Source of the DNA: JABDIP01 sp965212545 | GTDB lineage: Bacteria; Pseudomonadota; Alphaproteobacteria; DSM-16000; Inquilinaceae | Length of the DNA stretch: 64,000 nt | Assembly: GCA_965212545.1 (NCBI GenBank) | Contig: CBDBVB010000030.1 | Location: 186,001-250,000 of the forward strand | Reading direction: 5' to 3' | Shown: positions 52,911 to 62,860 of the stretch, piece after piece | Layout: every line of letters starts with the position of its first letter | How positions within the stretch are numbered: position 1 is the first letter of the stretch | Program-made: the position numbers and the translations under genes | The notes under the pieces: model-generated | What the model was told of the DNA's origin: nothing | The model's input: only the letters and a program-made list of their open reading frames with translations | Databases searched by the model: none

Positions 52911-55900
52911 ATGGCGACGGCCGTGGCATTTGAGCCCATCGATTTCGACGATCCCGATTTTCTTGATCTATCCGGATTTGTCGTTGTCGAGCAAACAGCG
53001 ACCCTGGTTGTGTTTGAATATCCCGGAGGCGAAGCGACCGTCTTCTCGGGCAGTTTCAACATCGTCGGCGGCGAAGTCGTTGGCGGAACCATCGACCGGA
53101 TCGACATTTTTATTGGCCCTGACAACACCTTTGCCTATGTGCCGGATCCTCCGGTCGATGCAGTCACGGTATTCAGCTTTTACGAAGCCAATGACGGCCC
53201 TGGCTTGCTGGCTTTCCTGTTTGCGGGGCCGGACGTGCTGTTCGGCAGCTATGGCAATGACGTGCTGCGCACATTTGACGGCAATGATTCGATCATCCCT
53301 GGCGATGGGATTGATGCTGTCTTCGGCGGCGCGGGCTTTGATCTCGTCGACTACTTCGACTCAACGTCGGCGGTGCAGGTAAACCTGGAGACTGGCACCG
53401 GCACGGGCGGATTTGCCGAAGGCGATACCTATGACAGCATCGAAGATGCAGTGGGGTCGAACTTCGCCGATGTCATTACTGGAAATGGTCTTGGCAATTT
53501 TCTTTTCGGACTAGACGGCGATGACACGCTGGTCGGTGGCGCGGGCAACGATGTCCTGAACGGCGGTGACGGTGGCGATGAGCTTACGGGCGGCACCGGG
53601 ATCGATATCGCTGTCTATGTCGACTCTCAAATGTCGGTGGTCGTGAACCTCGGTTCGGGCGTCGGCACAGGTGGGCACGCTACCGGCGACACATATGACA
53701 GCATCGAAGATCTCGCCGGATCGGATTTCAATGACACTCTCACCGGGGACGAACTGGTGAATTCTCTCTTCGGCGAGGACGGCGACGATACTCTCCGCGG
53801 CGAAGCAGGAAATGACACCCTGTTCGGCGGCGACGGGAATGACGTTGTCGAAGGCGGTGACGGGGACGACGACCTCGACGGTGGCGAGGGAATCGACACA
53901 CTCGATGGTGGCCTCGGCGACGATGACTTTGCCGCATTCAGGAACGAGGCAGAATTCGACACTTTCATCGGCGGCGACGGCAGCGACTGGATCTACAATT
54001 TCGACGCCGACCTTGACGTGGCCGGGATCGAAGATGTCGTGCTCAACGGGTTTGACTCAACCACCAACAGCATCGAGCGATGGGTCGGCAACGATACCGG
54101 CATTGCCGCCAACGACACCGGCATCGCGGGCAATGACACCGACAACACGCTGGACTTCAGCCAGACGGTCCTTGAAGGGGTCAGCTACATCGATGGAAAA
54201 GACGGCAACGACGTCATCACTGGCGGCGCGACGGATGACGATCTGCGGGGCGGTTACGGAAGCGACACCCTCATTGGCGGGAACGGCAACGATAGGCTGG
54301 ATGGCGGTTTTCAGAATGACACGCTCGATGGCGGTCCAGGGGATGACGTCCTAAGAGGTGGCGGCGGGATCGATCACCATATCGGCGGCCTTGGCATCGA
54401 TCTCGTCGAATACAGCAACTTTGCAGTGGGAGTAACGGTAGACCTACTGACCGGAACTGGAGGCGGAGGGGCGTTGGGCGATACCTTTGACGGCATCGAG
54501 GGTGTGTCAGGAACAAGCCGGCCCGACGATCTCACCGGAAACGACCTGCAGAACTTCCTCTACGGGGGCGATAGCAGCGACAGGCTGCGAGGTGGTCTCG
54601 GAGACGATCAGCTTTTCGGTGAGGAGGGGAATGATATTCTTTGGGGCGACGAGGGGAACGACGCGCTGGACGGCGGAGCCGGGAGAAACACGTTCTACGG
54701 CGGCTCGGGCACGGACGTTGCACTATTCACTGGCGATCTTCTTGCCGACGCTACCTTCGTTTACCTCGCGCCCGTTGAGTATTGGCAAGTGACCATCGGC
54801 GGTCAGGTCCAGAACATCGTCGATGTCGAAGAGTTGCGTTTCTCCGACGGCAGCGCCTGGCTGGTCGACGAGGCGAACGGGACCTTCACTATCCAGGACG
54901 CGGTCGATGCCGCAAGTGCCGGTGACCTGGTTCAAATCGGCTCCGGCACGTTCAACGAGGCGGTTATCGTCGACAAGGCGCTGGACTTTGTCGGCCAGGG
55001 GCCAACGGACACGATCGTAGCGCCATCTGCCGGCTCGGCCTTCACCCTGCAGGGCGATCTCGGGGCGGCCGGCACCGTGAGTTTCGATGGCTTCGCCTTC
55101 GAAGGCGCGCTCGACTATGGCATCAAGGTCGACGGCACGACGCTTGGCACGCTGCAGATCACCAACAGCCGCTTCCATCAGAATCAGCGGAACGGCCTGG
55201 GCATCGTCGATGGCCGCAATCTCGGCAATGTCGTGGTGACCGACTCGGCATTCGTTGAGAACGGCCGGCCGCACTCCTCCAGCGGCGATGGCGACTTGCT
55301 GTTTTTCCAGTATGCCGGCGACGCAACTCTGCAGAATCTGACCATCGACGGCGGCAGCCGCCCGATCGACTTGGCGGCGACCGATCCCAGCCTCAACTAC
55401 GCCGCCGAGAATGCGATCCAGTTCCGCAGTGACACCGGCGCGCTCGGCACTGTGACCATCGACAACGTCGCAATTACCGGCAACTACCAGAAGACCGGCA
55501 TCGCCTTCTACAATTACGACAATGTCGACGGTCTCTCGATGAGCGACGTCGACGTCGCGTCGAACTCAGGCTGGCAGCTTTCCCTGAACTTCGACGGCAT
55601 CGCCGGTGACGTCGACCTTTCCGCCTTCCCCAATCTGACCTTCAGCGAGTTCGCGGCGCTGCAGGGTGATGCGAGTGAAGCCAACACCCTCACCGGCACG
55701 GAATTCACCGACTTCCTCAACGGCAAGGGCGGCAACGACACGCTGATTGGCGGTGCCGGCGACGACATCCTTCAGGGGGGGAGCGGCGCGGACACTCTCA
55801 ACGGCGGCGCCGGATCCGACACTGCGAGCTATGCGTCGGCTGCCTCCCGTGTGGAGGCAGCGCTGTGGCAGGGCACGGGCACCGTTGGGGATGCCGTCGG

Positions 55901-57413
55901 CGACAGCTACGGCGGCATCGAGAACCTGCATGGGTCGCATTTCGGTGACGTACTGGTCGGAAACAACGCCGACAACAGTCTCGCCGGCGACGCCGGCGAC
56001 GACACGCTTCTCGGGGGCGGCGGCAACGACAGGCTGGAAGGCGGTGACGGAAATGACATCCTGGCGGGTGGCGCCGGCGACGACATTCTGACCGGTGGAA
56101 TCGGCGACGATATTCTCCAGGGGGATGGCGGCGCCGATACGCTCACCGGCGGCGGGGGGTCGGATACGGCGAGCTATGCGTCGGCCGCGTCCCGCGTTGA
56201 GGCTGCGCTGTGGCAGGGTGGCGGCTCAGTCGGGGATGCCTTGGGCGACACCTACTCCGGCATCGAGAACCTTCGGGGGTCGCAATTCGACGACCTGCTG
56301 GTCGGCGACAAGAACGCCAACGGGCTCATCGGCGGTGACGGCGTCGATTTGCTGTTCGGCGGCAGCGGCAACGATACCCTCGCCGGTGACAATGGAAGTG
56401 ATATCCTCGGCGGTGGCGCCGGCGACGACACTCTGACTGGCGGCAATGGGGACGACACGCTCCAGGGGGATGGCGGCGCCGATACGCTCACCGGCGGCGG
56501 GGGGTCGGATACGGCGAGCTATGCGTCGGCCGCGTCCCGCGTTGAGGCTGCGCTGTGGCAGGGCGGCGGCTCAGTCGGGGATGCCTTGGGCGACACCTAC
56601 TCCGGCATCGAGAACCTTCGGGGGTCGCAATTCGACGACCTGCTGGTCGGCGACAAGAACGCCAACGGGCTCATCGGCGGTGACGGCAACGATACCATCT
56701 ATGGCGGCGGCGCAGACGACGTATTGGATGGCGGCGCAGGGGCCGATGTGATCACCGGTGGCGCCGGCGACGACATCCTGACCGGTGGAATCGGCGACGA
56801 TATTCTCCAGGGGGATGGCGGCGCCGATACGCTCACCGGCGGCGGGGGGTCGGATACGGCGAGCTATGCCTCCGCGGCGTCAGCCGTTGAGGTCACCCTG
56901 TGGCAGGGCACCGGGGCCCTCGGCGACGCTCTGGGCGACACCTACTCTGGCATCGAGAACTTGCGAGGGTCGCGGTTCGATGATCAACTCGGCGGCAACA
57001 GGGGCGACAACCGGCTGGACGGCGGCGACGGTAATGACGTTATCCTCGGTGCCAGCGGCAACGATCTGCTGGACGGCGGTGCCGGGGCCGATACGCTCAG
57101 CGGCAACAGTGGCAATGACACTTTCGTGTTCGCCGCAGGTGCCGCTGCGGACAGCATTACCGACTTCGACGCCGTCGGAAACGACATGATCGACGCCACA
57201 GGCCAGGGCTTCGACACGTTGGCGGATTTCCAGGCCCTGGCGGGGTCCAGCGGCGATCTCAATGTCGTCGATGCCGGCGATGCCGCGCCGGGGATCACCG
57301 TGTCGTCGACCGGCGGCGGCGCCGACCTGCTGCTGGATTTCGGCGGCGGCGACCAGTTGACGTTGCTCGGCGTGTCGGAACTCCAGGAGGATGATTTCGT
57401 GCTTGGCGGCTGA
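52911..57413 (+). CDS. Large RTX calcium-binding protein with central beta-helix region
   Basis: From ATG at 52911 the product has 1,500 residues (an upstream in-frame ATG at 52848 is less likely). After a short N-terminal beta domain it has RTX nonapeptide stretches (GGxGxDxLx) near residues 105-230, 270-330 and 420-600. A parallel beta-helix-like region at about 655-905 (FTIQDAVDAASAGDLVQIGS, LGTLQITNSRF, LGNVVVTDSAF, LGTVTIDNVAI) separates these from a larger C-terminal RTX block. The block consists of 115-residue modules with DTASYASAASRVEAALWQGG, then GDTYSGIENLRGSQFDDLLV. The end has no signal peptide counterpart but the RTX C-terminal sequence LTLLGVSELQEDDFVLGG, the usual signal for type I export. 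No T1SS genes are in the window. Function (adhesin, enzyme or S-layer-like) is unknown. Confidence 0.88.
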   Translation: MATAVAFEPIDFDDPDFLDLSGFVVVEQTATLVVFEYPGGEATVFSGSFNIVGGEVVGGTIDRIDIFIGPDNTFAYVPDPPVDAVTVFSFYEANDGPGLLAFLFAGPDVLFGSYGNDVLRTFDGNDSIIPGDGIDAVFGGAGFDLVDYFDSTSAVQVNLETGTGTGGFAEGDTYDSIEDAVGSNFADVITGNGLGNFLFGLDGDDTLVGGAGNDVLNGGDGGDELTGGTGIDIAVYVDSQMSVVVNLGSGVGTGGHATGDTYDSIEDLAGSDFNDTLTGDELVNSLFGEDGDDTLRGEAGNDTLFGGDGNDVVEGGDGDDDLDGGEGIDTLDGGLGDDDFAAFRNEAEFDTFIGGDGSDWIYNFDADLDVAGIEDVVLNGFDSTTNSIERWVGNDTGIAANDTGIAGNDTDNTLDFSQTVLEGVSYIDGKDGNDVITGGATDDDLRGGYGSDTLIGGNGNDRLDGGFQNDTLDGGPGDDVLRGGGGIDHHIGGLGIDLVEYSNFAVGVTVDLLTGTGGGGALGDTFDGIEGVSGTSRPDDLTGNDLQNFLYGGDSSDRLRGGLGDDQLFGEEGNDILWGDEGNDALDGGAGRNTFYGGSGTDVALFTGDLLADATFVYLAPVEYWQVTIGGQVQNIVDVEELRFSDGSAWLVDEANGTFTIQDAVDAASAGDLVQIGSGTFNEAVIVDKALDFVGQGPTDTIVAPSAGSAFTLQGDLGAAGTVSFDGFAFEGALDYGIKVDGTTLGTLQITNSRFHQNQRNGLGIVDGRNLGNVVVTDSAFVENGRPHSSSGDGDLLFFQYAGDATLQNLTIDGGSRPIDLAATDPSLNYAAENAIQFRSDTGALGTVTIDNVAITGNYQKTGIAFYNYDNVDGLSMSDVDVASNSGWQLSLNFDGIAGDVDLSAFPNLTFSEFAALQGDASEANTLTGTEFTDFLNGKGGNDTLIGGAGDDILQGGSGADTLNGGAGSDTASYASAASRVEAALWQGTGTVGDAVGDSYGGIENLHGSHFGDVLVGNNADNSLAGDAGDDTLLGGGGNDRLEGGDGNDILAGGAGDDILTGGIGDDILQGDGGADTLTGGGGSDTASYASAASRVEAALWQGGGSVGDALGDTYSGIENLRGSQFDDLLVGDKNANGLIGGDGVDLLFGGSGNDTLAGDNGSDILGGGAGDDTLTGGNGDDTLQGDGGADTLTGGGGSDTASYASAASRVEAALWQGGGSVGDALGDTYSGIENLRGSQFDDLLVGDKNANGLIGGDGNDTIYGGGADDVLDGGAGADVITGGAGDDILTGGIGDDILQGDGGADTLTGGGGSDTASYASAASAVEVTLWQGTGALGDALGDTYSGIENLRGSRFDDQLGGNRGDNRLDGGDGNDVILGASGNDLLDGGAGADTLSGNSGNDTFVFAAGAAADSITDFDAVGNDMIDATGQGFDTLADFQALAGSSGDLNVVDAGDAAPGITVSSTGGGADLLLDFGGGDQLTLLGVSELQEDDFVLGG

Positions 57414-57414
57414 T
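56067..57414 (+). repeat. 1,348-bp duplicated block, copy 1 (3' end of first RTX gene)
   Basis: This stretch is the same, base for base as far as read, as 59693-61040, offset 3,626. The match ends one base past the stop codons. Inside it a 345-bp unit is repeated in tandem (anchor TCCAGGGGGATGG at 56116, 56461 and 56806). Confidence 0.93.
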
Positions 57415-57430
57415 TGCGGGTCCGGCAATG

Positions 57431-57464
57431 GGGGTGCGGCGAAGCCCCGGCTCCGCCGCACCCC
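57431..57464. terminator. Stem-loop in the 485-base gap between the RTX genes
   Basis: GGGGTGCGGC and GCCGCACCCC form a 10-bp stem with a 14-base loop, 18 bases after the first RTX stop. There is no T tract. The rest of 57465-57898 shows no recognisable gene. Confidence 0.5.
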
Positions 57465-57898
57465 TCTCCGGCCAACTCGCCAAGGGCTTTCCTCTGATCG
57501 TACACCGCACGGCGCAGGCCGACCTCGCACTCTTCAGGAGCGGAGGCCGCGGTGAGGCGATTTCAGTGCGGCACAAGCGCGCCTTCAAGAACAGCAGCCA
57601 TTCTGGTAGAATTTGACGGGCTTCAACTGGTTCCAAATCCACGACTCCTTGGTCGGTCGTGGCGGGTGGCCGCTTCCTGCGATGCCGCTGCGCAAAGCAG
57701 AGCGAGCGGATAAGTGCACCTTCACAGCTCGATCAGCGACGAAGCATCGTTCGGACTGAATCGAGTGGCTGGTACCGCCAGCCCGTTGCCCGACGACCCG
57801 GAACGTTTCTGCCCAGGGTGGTCCAGACTTGGAGTCAGGTTGAGCCGACTATCAAGCAGTAGTCACGCTTCACCAATCAGTCGGGGGTGATCGGAATC

Positions 57899-60800
57899 AT
57901 GTTCGAAGTTGGCAGCAAGGTTGGACTTCAGGACGACTACCGCGGCGTGGAGGGCTTGAAGTCCACCGCAGATGGCGCAGCCGGAGCGCTCGACGGCACC
58001 GTCTTCTTCACCATCCCGGGCGACGACTCGACCACTGAGGTCATCACGGTCGGCGGCTTCCGCGAGGAAACGCTCGACTTCACCGGCGATCTGGACTGGT
58101 TCCGCCTGGATCTGGTTGCCGGCCAGACGGTCCAGATCGACCTCTTCGGGCTGGACCACGACGCCGGGAACGGGCTGGGTGAGCTGGAGGACCCCTATCT
58201 TCGGCTCTACAACCCGGCCGGAACGCTGGTTGCCCAGAACGACGACATCATCCTCGGCGTGGACCGGGACTCCCGACTCGTTTTTACCAGCACCGAGTCC
58301 GGCACATTCTTCGTGGAGGTCGACAGCTATCTCAGCGACTACGTTGGTGACTATCGGTTGGAGGTCTCGGTCACGGTCCCGCCGCCGCCGGCCGTGCCTC
58401 TGGACGCGATCGAGGGCTCATTCGGTCTCGATACCTCGGACCCGGTGCTGGTTTATTTCGCCCAGGCAGGCGACAGCTATTTCGATGACGAATTGGGCTG
58501 GTTGACCGCCGACGGCGTCAACGCCTATGAGCAAGGTCAGCTCTGGTCGGTGTTCACCCATGTCGAGACGATCGTCGACATCGATTTCGAGGTCACCACG
58601 AACCGCAGTGCAGCGGATCTGGAATGGGCCACGGCAAAACTGCCCTCCGATGCGGGCGGCACGCTGCTCGGCTTCTTCTACTTTCCCGGCGGGCCTGGGT
58701 TCGGTTTCCTGAACAACGACTGGCCGTCCTGGAGTTCCGCGCCGGGCGGCGGGCTCGATCTGGGCGGCTTCATGTACGGGGTCGCGGTCCATGAGCTTGG
58801 CCACGGGCTGGGTTTGGCCCACCCGCACGATACCGGTTTCGGCTCGGAAATCATGCAGGGTGTCAGCTCGTCCAGCGACCTTGGCAATTTCAGCCTGAAC
58901 CAGGCAGCCTTCACGCAGATGAGCTACAACGAAGGCTGGGCGGACAACCCGGCGGGGCTGGCCTCGAGCTTCGCAACCAACGGTCACGCCGCCACGTACG
59001 CGGCGTTGGATATCGCGGCATTGCAGAACCTCTATGGTGCCAACACCACCCATGCCAGCGGCAATGACACCTACATGCTGGACACGGCGCAGGTCCAGGG
59101 TACTGGCTACTACACCATCTGGGACACCGGCGGCATCGACGAGATCGTCGCACTCACTGCCGCCGACGCGATCATCGACCTGCGCGCCGCCACGCTGGCC
59201 TATGAGTTGGGCGGGGGCGGCTTCATGTCCTATGTCGACGGGATCATCGGCGGGCACACAATCGCCAATGGCGTCGTCATCGAGAACGCGACGACCGGCG
59301 GCGGGAACGACCAGATCACCGGAAACACGGCGGCCAACACGATCATCGCGGGCGCCGGAAACGACCAGATATTTGGCGATGATGGAAACGACACGCTGAC
59401 AGGCGGTACCGGGGCCGATGCGCTCGATGGCGGGGTCGGGTCCGACACTGCGAGTTATGCCGGGGCGAGCGCTCGCGTTGAGGCTGCGCTGTGGCAGGGT
59501 GGCGGCTCAGTCGGTGATGCCCTGGGCGACACCTACTCCGGCATCGAGAACCTTCGGGGGTCGCAGTTCGACGACCTGCTGGTCGGCGACAAGAACGCCA
59601 ACGGGCTCATCGGCGGTGACGGCAACGATATCATCTATGGCGGCGGCGCAGACGACGTATTGGACGGCGGCGCAGGGGCCGATGTGATCACCGGTGGCGC
59701 CGGCGACGACATTCTGACCGGTGGAATCGGCGACGATATTCTCCAGGGGGATGGCGGCGCCGATACGCTCACCGGCGGCGGGGGGTCGGATACGGCGAGC
59801 TATGCGTCGGCCGCGTCCCGCGTTGAGGCTGCGCTGTGGCAGGGTGGCGGCTCAGTCGGGGATGCCTTGGGCGACACCTACTCCGGCATCGAGAACCTTC
59901 GGGGGTCGCAATTCGACGACCTGCTGGTCGGCGACAAGAACGCCAACGGGCTCATCGGCGGTGACGGCGTCGATTTGCTGTTCGGCGGCAGCGGCAACGA
60001 TACCCTCGCCGGTGACAATGGAAGTGATATCCTCGGCGGTGGCGCCGGCGACGACACTCTGACTGGCGGCAATGGGGACGACACGCTCCAGGGGGATGGC
60101 GGCGCCGATACGCTCACCGGCGGCGGGGGGTCGGATACGGCGAGCTATGCGTCGGCCGCGTCCCGCGTTGAGGCTGCGCTGTGGCAGGGCGGCGGCTCAG
60201 TCGGGGATGCCTTGGGCGACACCTACTCCGGCATCGAGAACCTTCGGGGGTCGCAATTCGACGACCTGCTGGTCGGCGACAAGAACGCCAACGGGCTCAT
60301 CGGCGGTGACGGCAACGATACCATCTATGGCGGCGGCGCAGACGACGTATTGGATGGCGGCGCAGGGGCCGATGTGATCACCGGTGGCGCCGGCGACGAC
60401 ATCCTGACCGGTGGAATCGGCGACGATATTCTCCAGGGGGATGGCGGCGCCGATACGCTCACCGGCGGCGGGGGGTCGGATACGGCGAGCTATGCCTCCG
60501 CGGCGTCAGCCGTTGAGGTCACCCTGTGGCAGGGCACCGGGGCCCTCGGCGACGCTCTGGGCGACACCTACTCTGGCATCGAGAACTTGCGAGGGTCGCG
60601 GTTCGATGATCAACTCGGCGGCAACAGGGGCGACAACCGGCTGGACGGCGGCGACGGTAATGACGTTATCCTCGGTGCCAGCGGCAACGATCTGCTGGAC
60701 GGCGGTGCCGGGGCCGATACGCTCAGCGGCAACAGTGGCAATGACACTTTCGTGTTCGCCGCAGGTGCCGCTGCGGACAGCATTACCGACTTCGACGCCG

Positions 60801-61039
60801 TCGGAAACGACATGATCGACGCCACAGGCCAGGGCTTCGACACGTTGGCGGATTTCCAGGCCCTGGCGGGGTCCAGCGGCGATCTCAATGTCGTCGATGC
60901 CGGCGATGCCGCGCCGGGGATCACCGTGTCGTCGACCGGCGGCGGCGCCGACCTGCTGCTGGATTTCGGCGGCGGCGACCAGTTGACGTTGCTCGGCGTG
61001 TCGGAACTCCAGGAGGATGATTTCGTGCTTGGCGGCTGA
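57899..61039 (+). CDS. RTX serralysin-like metalloprotease with N-terminal PPC domain
   Basis: The 1,046-residue protein (ATG at 57899; GTG at 57887 is possible) lacks a Sec signal. Residues about 35-165 resemble a PPC/pre-peptidase beta domain (FTGDLDWFRLDLVAGQTVQI, FVEVDSYLSDYVGDYRLEV). The M10 metzincin core follows: VHELGHGLGLAHPHDTGFG with zinc ligands His298, His302 and His308, and the Met-turn MSYNEGW. After LQNLYGANTTHASGNDTYML comes an RTX block with four 115-residue modules, then the RTX C-terminal end identical to that of the neighbour. Such proteases are secreted by type I exporters and cleave extracellular proteins. The transporter is not in the window. Confidence 0.92.
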   Translation: MFEVGSKVGLQDDYRGVEGLKSTADGAAGALDGTVFFTIPGDDSTTEVITVGGFREETLDFTGDLDWFRLDLVAGQTVQIDLFGLDHDAGNGLGELEDPYLRLYNPAGTLVAQNDDIILGVDRDSRLVFTSTESGTFFVEVDSYLSDYVGDYRLEVSVTVPPPPAVPLDAIEGSFGLDTSDPVLVYFAQAGDSYFDDELGWLTADGVNAYEQGQLWSVFTHVETIVDIDFEVTTNRSAADLEWATAKLPSDAGGTLLGFFYFPGGPGFGFLNNDWPSWSSAPGGGLDLGGFMYGVAVHELGHGLGLAHPHDTGFGSEIMQGVSSSSDLGNFSLNQAAFTQMSYNEGWADNPAGLASSFATNGHAATYAALDIAALQNLYGANTTHASGNDTYMLDTAQVQGTGYYTIWDTGGIDEIVALTAADAIIDLRAATLAYELGGGGFMSYVDGIIGGHTIANGVVIENATTGGGNDQITGNTAANTIIAGAGNDQIFGDDGNDTLTGGTGADALDGGVGSDTASYAGASARVEAALWQGGGSVGDALGDTYSGIENLRGSQFDDLLVGDKNANGLIGGDGNDIIYGGGADDVLDGGAGADVITGGAGDDILTGGIGDDILQGDGGADTLTGGGGSDTASYASAASRVEAALWQGGGSVGDALGDTYSGIENLRGSQFDDLLVGDKNANGLIGGDGVDLLFGGSGNDTLAGDNGSDILGGGAGDDTLTGGNGDDTLQGDGGADTLTGGGGSDTASYASAASRVEAALWQGGGSVGDALGDTYSGIENLRGSQFDDLLVGDKNANGLIGGDGNDTIYGGGADDVLDGGAGADVITGGAGDDILTGGIGDDILQGDGGADTLTGGGGSDTASYASAASAVEVTLWQGTGALGDALGDTYSGIENLRGSRFDDQLGGNRGDNRLDGGDGNDVILGASGNDLLDGGAGADTLSGNSGNDTFVFAAGAAADSITDFDAVGNDMIDATGQGFDTLADFQALAGSSGDLNVVDAGDAAPGITVSSTGGGADLLLDFGGGDQLTLLGVSELQEDDFVLGG

Positions 61040-61040
61040 T
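59693..61040 (+). repeat. 1,348-bp duplicated block, copy 2 (3' end of second RTX gene)
   Basis: Identical to 56067-57414. A fourth 345-bp module precedes it (CGCGTTGAGGCTGCGCTG at 59474 and 59819), with a few differences, which suggests older duplication inside the gene as well. Confidence 0.93.
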
Positions 61041-61063
61041 CGCGAAGCCGAGAACAACGGTAG

Positions 61064-61083
61064 GGCGGAGCCTCGGATCCGCC
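61064..61083. terminator. Small hairpin after the second RTX gene
   Basis: GGCGGA and TCCGCC pair over eight bases, 25 bases past the stop. It faces the converging M23 gene at 61200. Confidence 0.4.
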
Positions 61084-61199
61084 GATGCCCTTCGCCACCT
61101 GCGCCTCTTCTCCATGCCGGCGACACCTGCGATTCAATATCCGCCCGGACAGAGGACAGTGCCAAGCCAACCTGGGCACAGGTGGTGCACTCGCGGTCG

Positions 61200-62231
61200 T
61201 CAGCGCAGCTCGATTTCCTCGACCGCCTCGACCAGTGTCTGCGGATCATCGTCGCCGGACCGCCGCAGTGAAATCTCGCCGCGATAGGGGCCGGCCGGCC
61301 ACAGCGCACCTGGCCGGCGGCGGCCGACATACCCAAACCATTGCGCCTGTTGACGGTCATGGGTCTTCTGCTGCTCGGCGACGACCGAGCCGTCCGGAGC
61401 GATCAGCCGGGCCGAGACCACGTCGCCATCGCGCACTCCATAGAGATTGAACCAGAACACCAGAACGGCGGCATCGCTGGGCAGACGGTCGGCGTGCAGA
61501 TCGCCGCGCCGGATCGCCGGGAAGTCTGGCACCTGCGAGGCAAAACCCAGGCCCAGTAGACCGCCCGGCATGTAGTCGAGCGCCGCCGCCGCCGTACCGG
61601 TCCACAGCGCCGACGGCGCGACGGCGCAGCCTTCTGCCTCCGCCAGGCCGATAAACGGGTCCACATGGCGGTCGTTCAGGCGGACCTCGAAATGCAAATG
61701 GGGAAACTCCGCCAGGCCGGACATGCCGATGAGACCGAGCGTCTGGCCGGCCTCCACCCGGTCGCCCGGCGTGACGGCGACGCTGCCCCGGCGCATATGG
61801 CTGTATTGGGATTCCCAGCCATCGTCATGGGAGATGACGACCGCGTTGCCGGCCTCACGGCCTTCGATGGTCGCACGATCGATGTCTCTGGCGTCGACAT
61901 CGGACATCCCGTCGCGGACCGCTCGCACCGTGCCGGCGGCCGCCGCGAGCACCGATACGCCCTCGGCCATGGCCGCCAGATCAGCCACCCGGAAATCGGT
62001 CCCTCGATGACCATCATAGGACAGGCTGCCGCAGGCATAGTCCTGCGCGCCCGGACCGGCCTCATGGTCAAAGTAGTTCTGCACGACACAGCGCCGACCG
62101 ATCTCGCACGCGACCGGCAGTGAGAATACCGGTGACGTCGATTGCCCGAATGCCGGCATCGGCAGAGCCACGGGACCGAGCAAAACCATCGCCAGCGCCA
62201 GCAACCTGCAATTGGACCGTAAAATGCGCAT
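61200..62231 (-). CDS. M23 family (LytM-type) metallopeptidase
   Basis: From ATG at 62231 the 343-residue protein has a signal peptide (LLALAMVLLGPVALPMPAFG). The M23 motifs are YDGHRGTDFRV (His75, Asp79), SQYSHMRRG and FPHLHFEVRLNDRHVD, so all zinc ligands are present. A C-terminal beta-rich domain follows (GDVVSARLIAPDGSVVAEQQ, GYVGRRRPGALWP). Cys-rich loops near CEIGRRCVVQ and YACGSLSYD are unusual. It is a periplasmic peptidoglycan endopeptidase or a degenerate activator. It lies in the region between tRNA-Val and tRNA-Asp. Confidence 0.9.
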   Translation of the reverse strand: MRILRSNCRLLALAMVLLGPVALPMPAFGQSTSPVFSLPVACEIGRRCVVQNYFDHEAGPGAQDYACGSLSYDGHRGTDFRVADLAAMAEGVSVLAAAAGTVRAVRDGMSDVDARDIDRATIEGREAGNAVVISHDDGWESQYSHMRRGSVAVTPGDRVEAGQTLGLIGMSGLAEFPHLHFEVRLNDRHVDPFIGLAEAEGCAVAPSALWTGTAAAALDYMPGGLLGLGFASQVPDFPAIRRGDLHADRLPSDAAVLVFWFNLYGVRDGDVVSARLIAPDGSVVAEQQKTHDRQQAQWFGYVGRRRPGALWPAGPYRGEISLRRSGDDDPQTLVEAVEEIELR

Positions 62232-62684
62232 GCACCAAGCCTGTCGCCGTTCTTTCCTCGCAAAGCCGATCGCTGCCTTGTGCTGGTCGCTCATTTGGCT
62301 CAGGAACAAGAAGCGACCAAGAGAGGCGTCATCGTAGCACTGCGGATATCGGTCGCCGGATTATGCAATTCCACCGTGTGGTGACATGCGCACCAGTCGG
62401 CGAGCGTCCAGTGATATGTCCATAACAGGTCGGGACGCAGACAATCCCCGATGGAATTCGAGACTGAAGCTCAAGGTGAAACATGCCGAGGTCAAACTGC
62501 CGTGTCTAGTAGGGCACCATTCTTGCGGTACGCGCCGCGGCATCAAGCGGCGAACGGCAGAGCTGACCAACCGGTGCTACGGCGGTGTCTCGGCTCCGCC
62601 GACGTCTAACTTGGGCCTGGTGGCATTGACGTTGGACCGGAAGTCCGGAATTCACCGCCGACGACCGCCGGTCCGGCCGGGCGC
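62232..62684. other. Gap between M23 gene and tRNA-Asp
   Basis: No gene or RNA was recognised before the tRNA promoter at 62685; neither tRNA end is duplicated here. Confidence 0.4.
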
Positions 62685-62713
62685 TTGACAGGGGGCGGTC
62701 GAATGCGTATCTC
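62685..62713 (+). promoter_or_regulatory. Promoter of tRNA-Asp
   Basis: Perfect TTGACA (62685) is 17 bases from TATCTC (62708). The start falls about 30 bases before the tRNA. Confidence 0.65.
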
Positions 62714-62749
62714 AAGCGCCTCGCTGAACCGAGAGGTTCAGACGCCTAC

Positions 62750-62826
<77 letters not shown>

Positions 62827-62860
62827 TTTCTTCCAGAGAATCTATCGGTGTCCGAGCCCG

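Noticed and set aside
56116..61039. CRISPR-like regular repeats
   Set aside because: The 345-base units are in frame, coding, and far longer than CRISPR repeats; they are RTX modules.
60506..61360. 284-codon open frame antisense to the RTX end
   Set aside because: A copy of it exists opposite the first RTX gene because of the duplicated block; codons mirror the sense gene.
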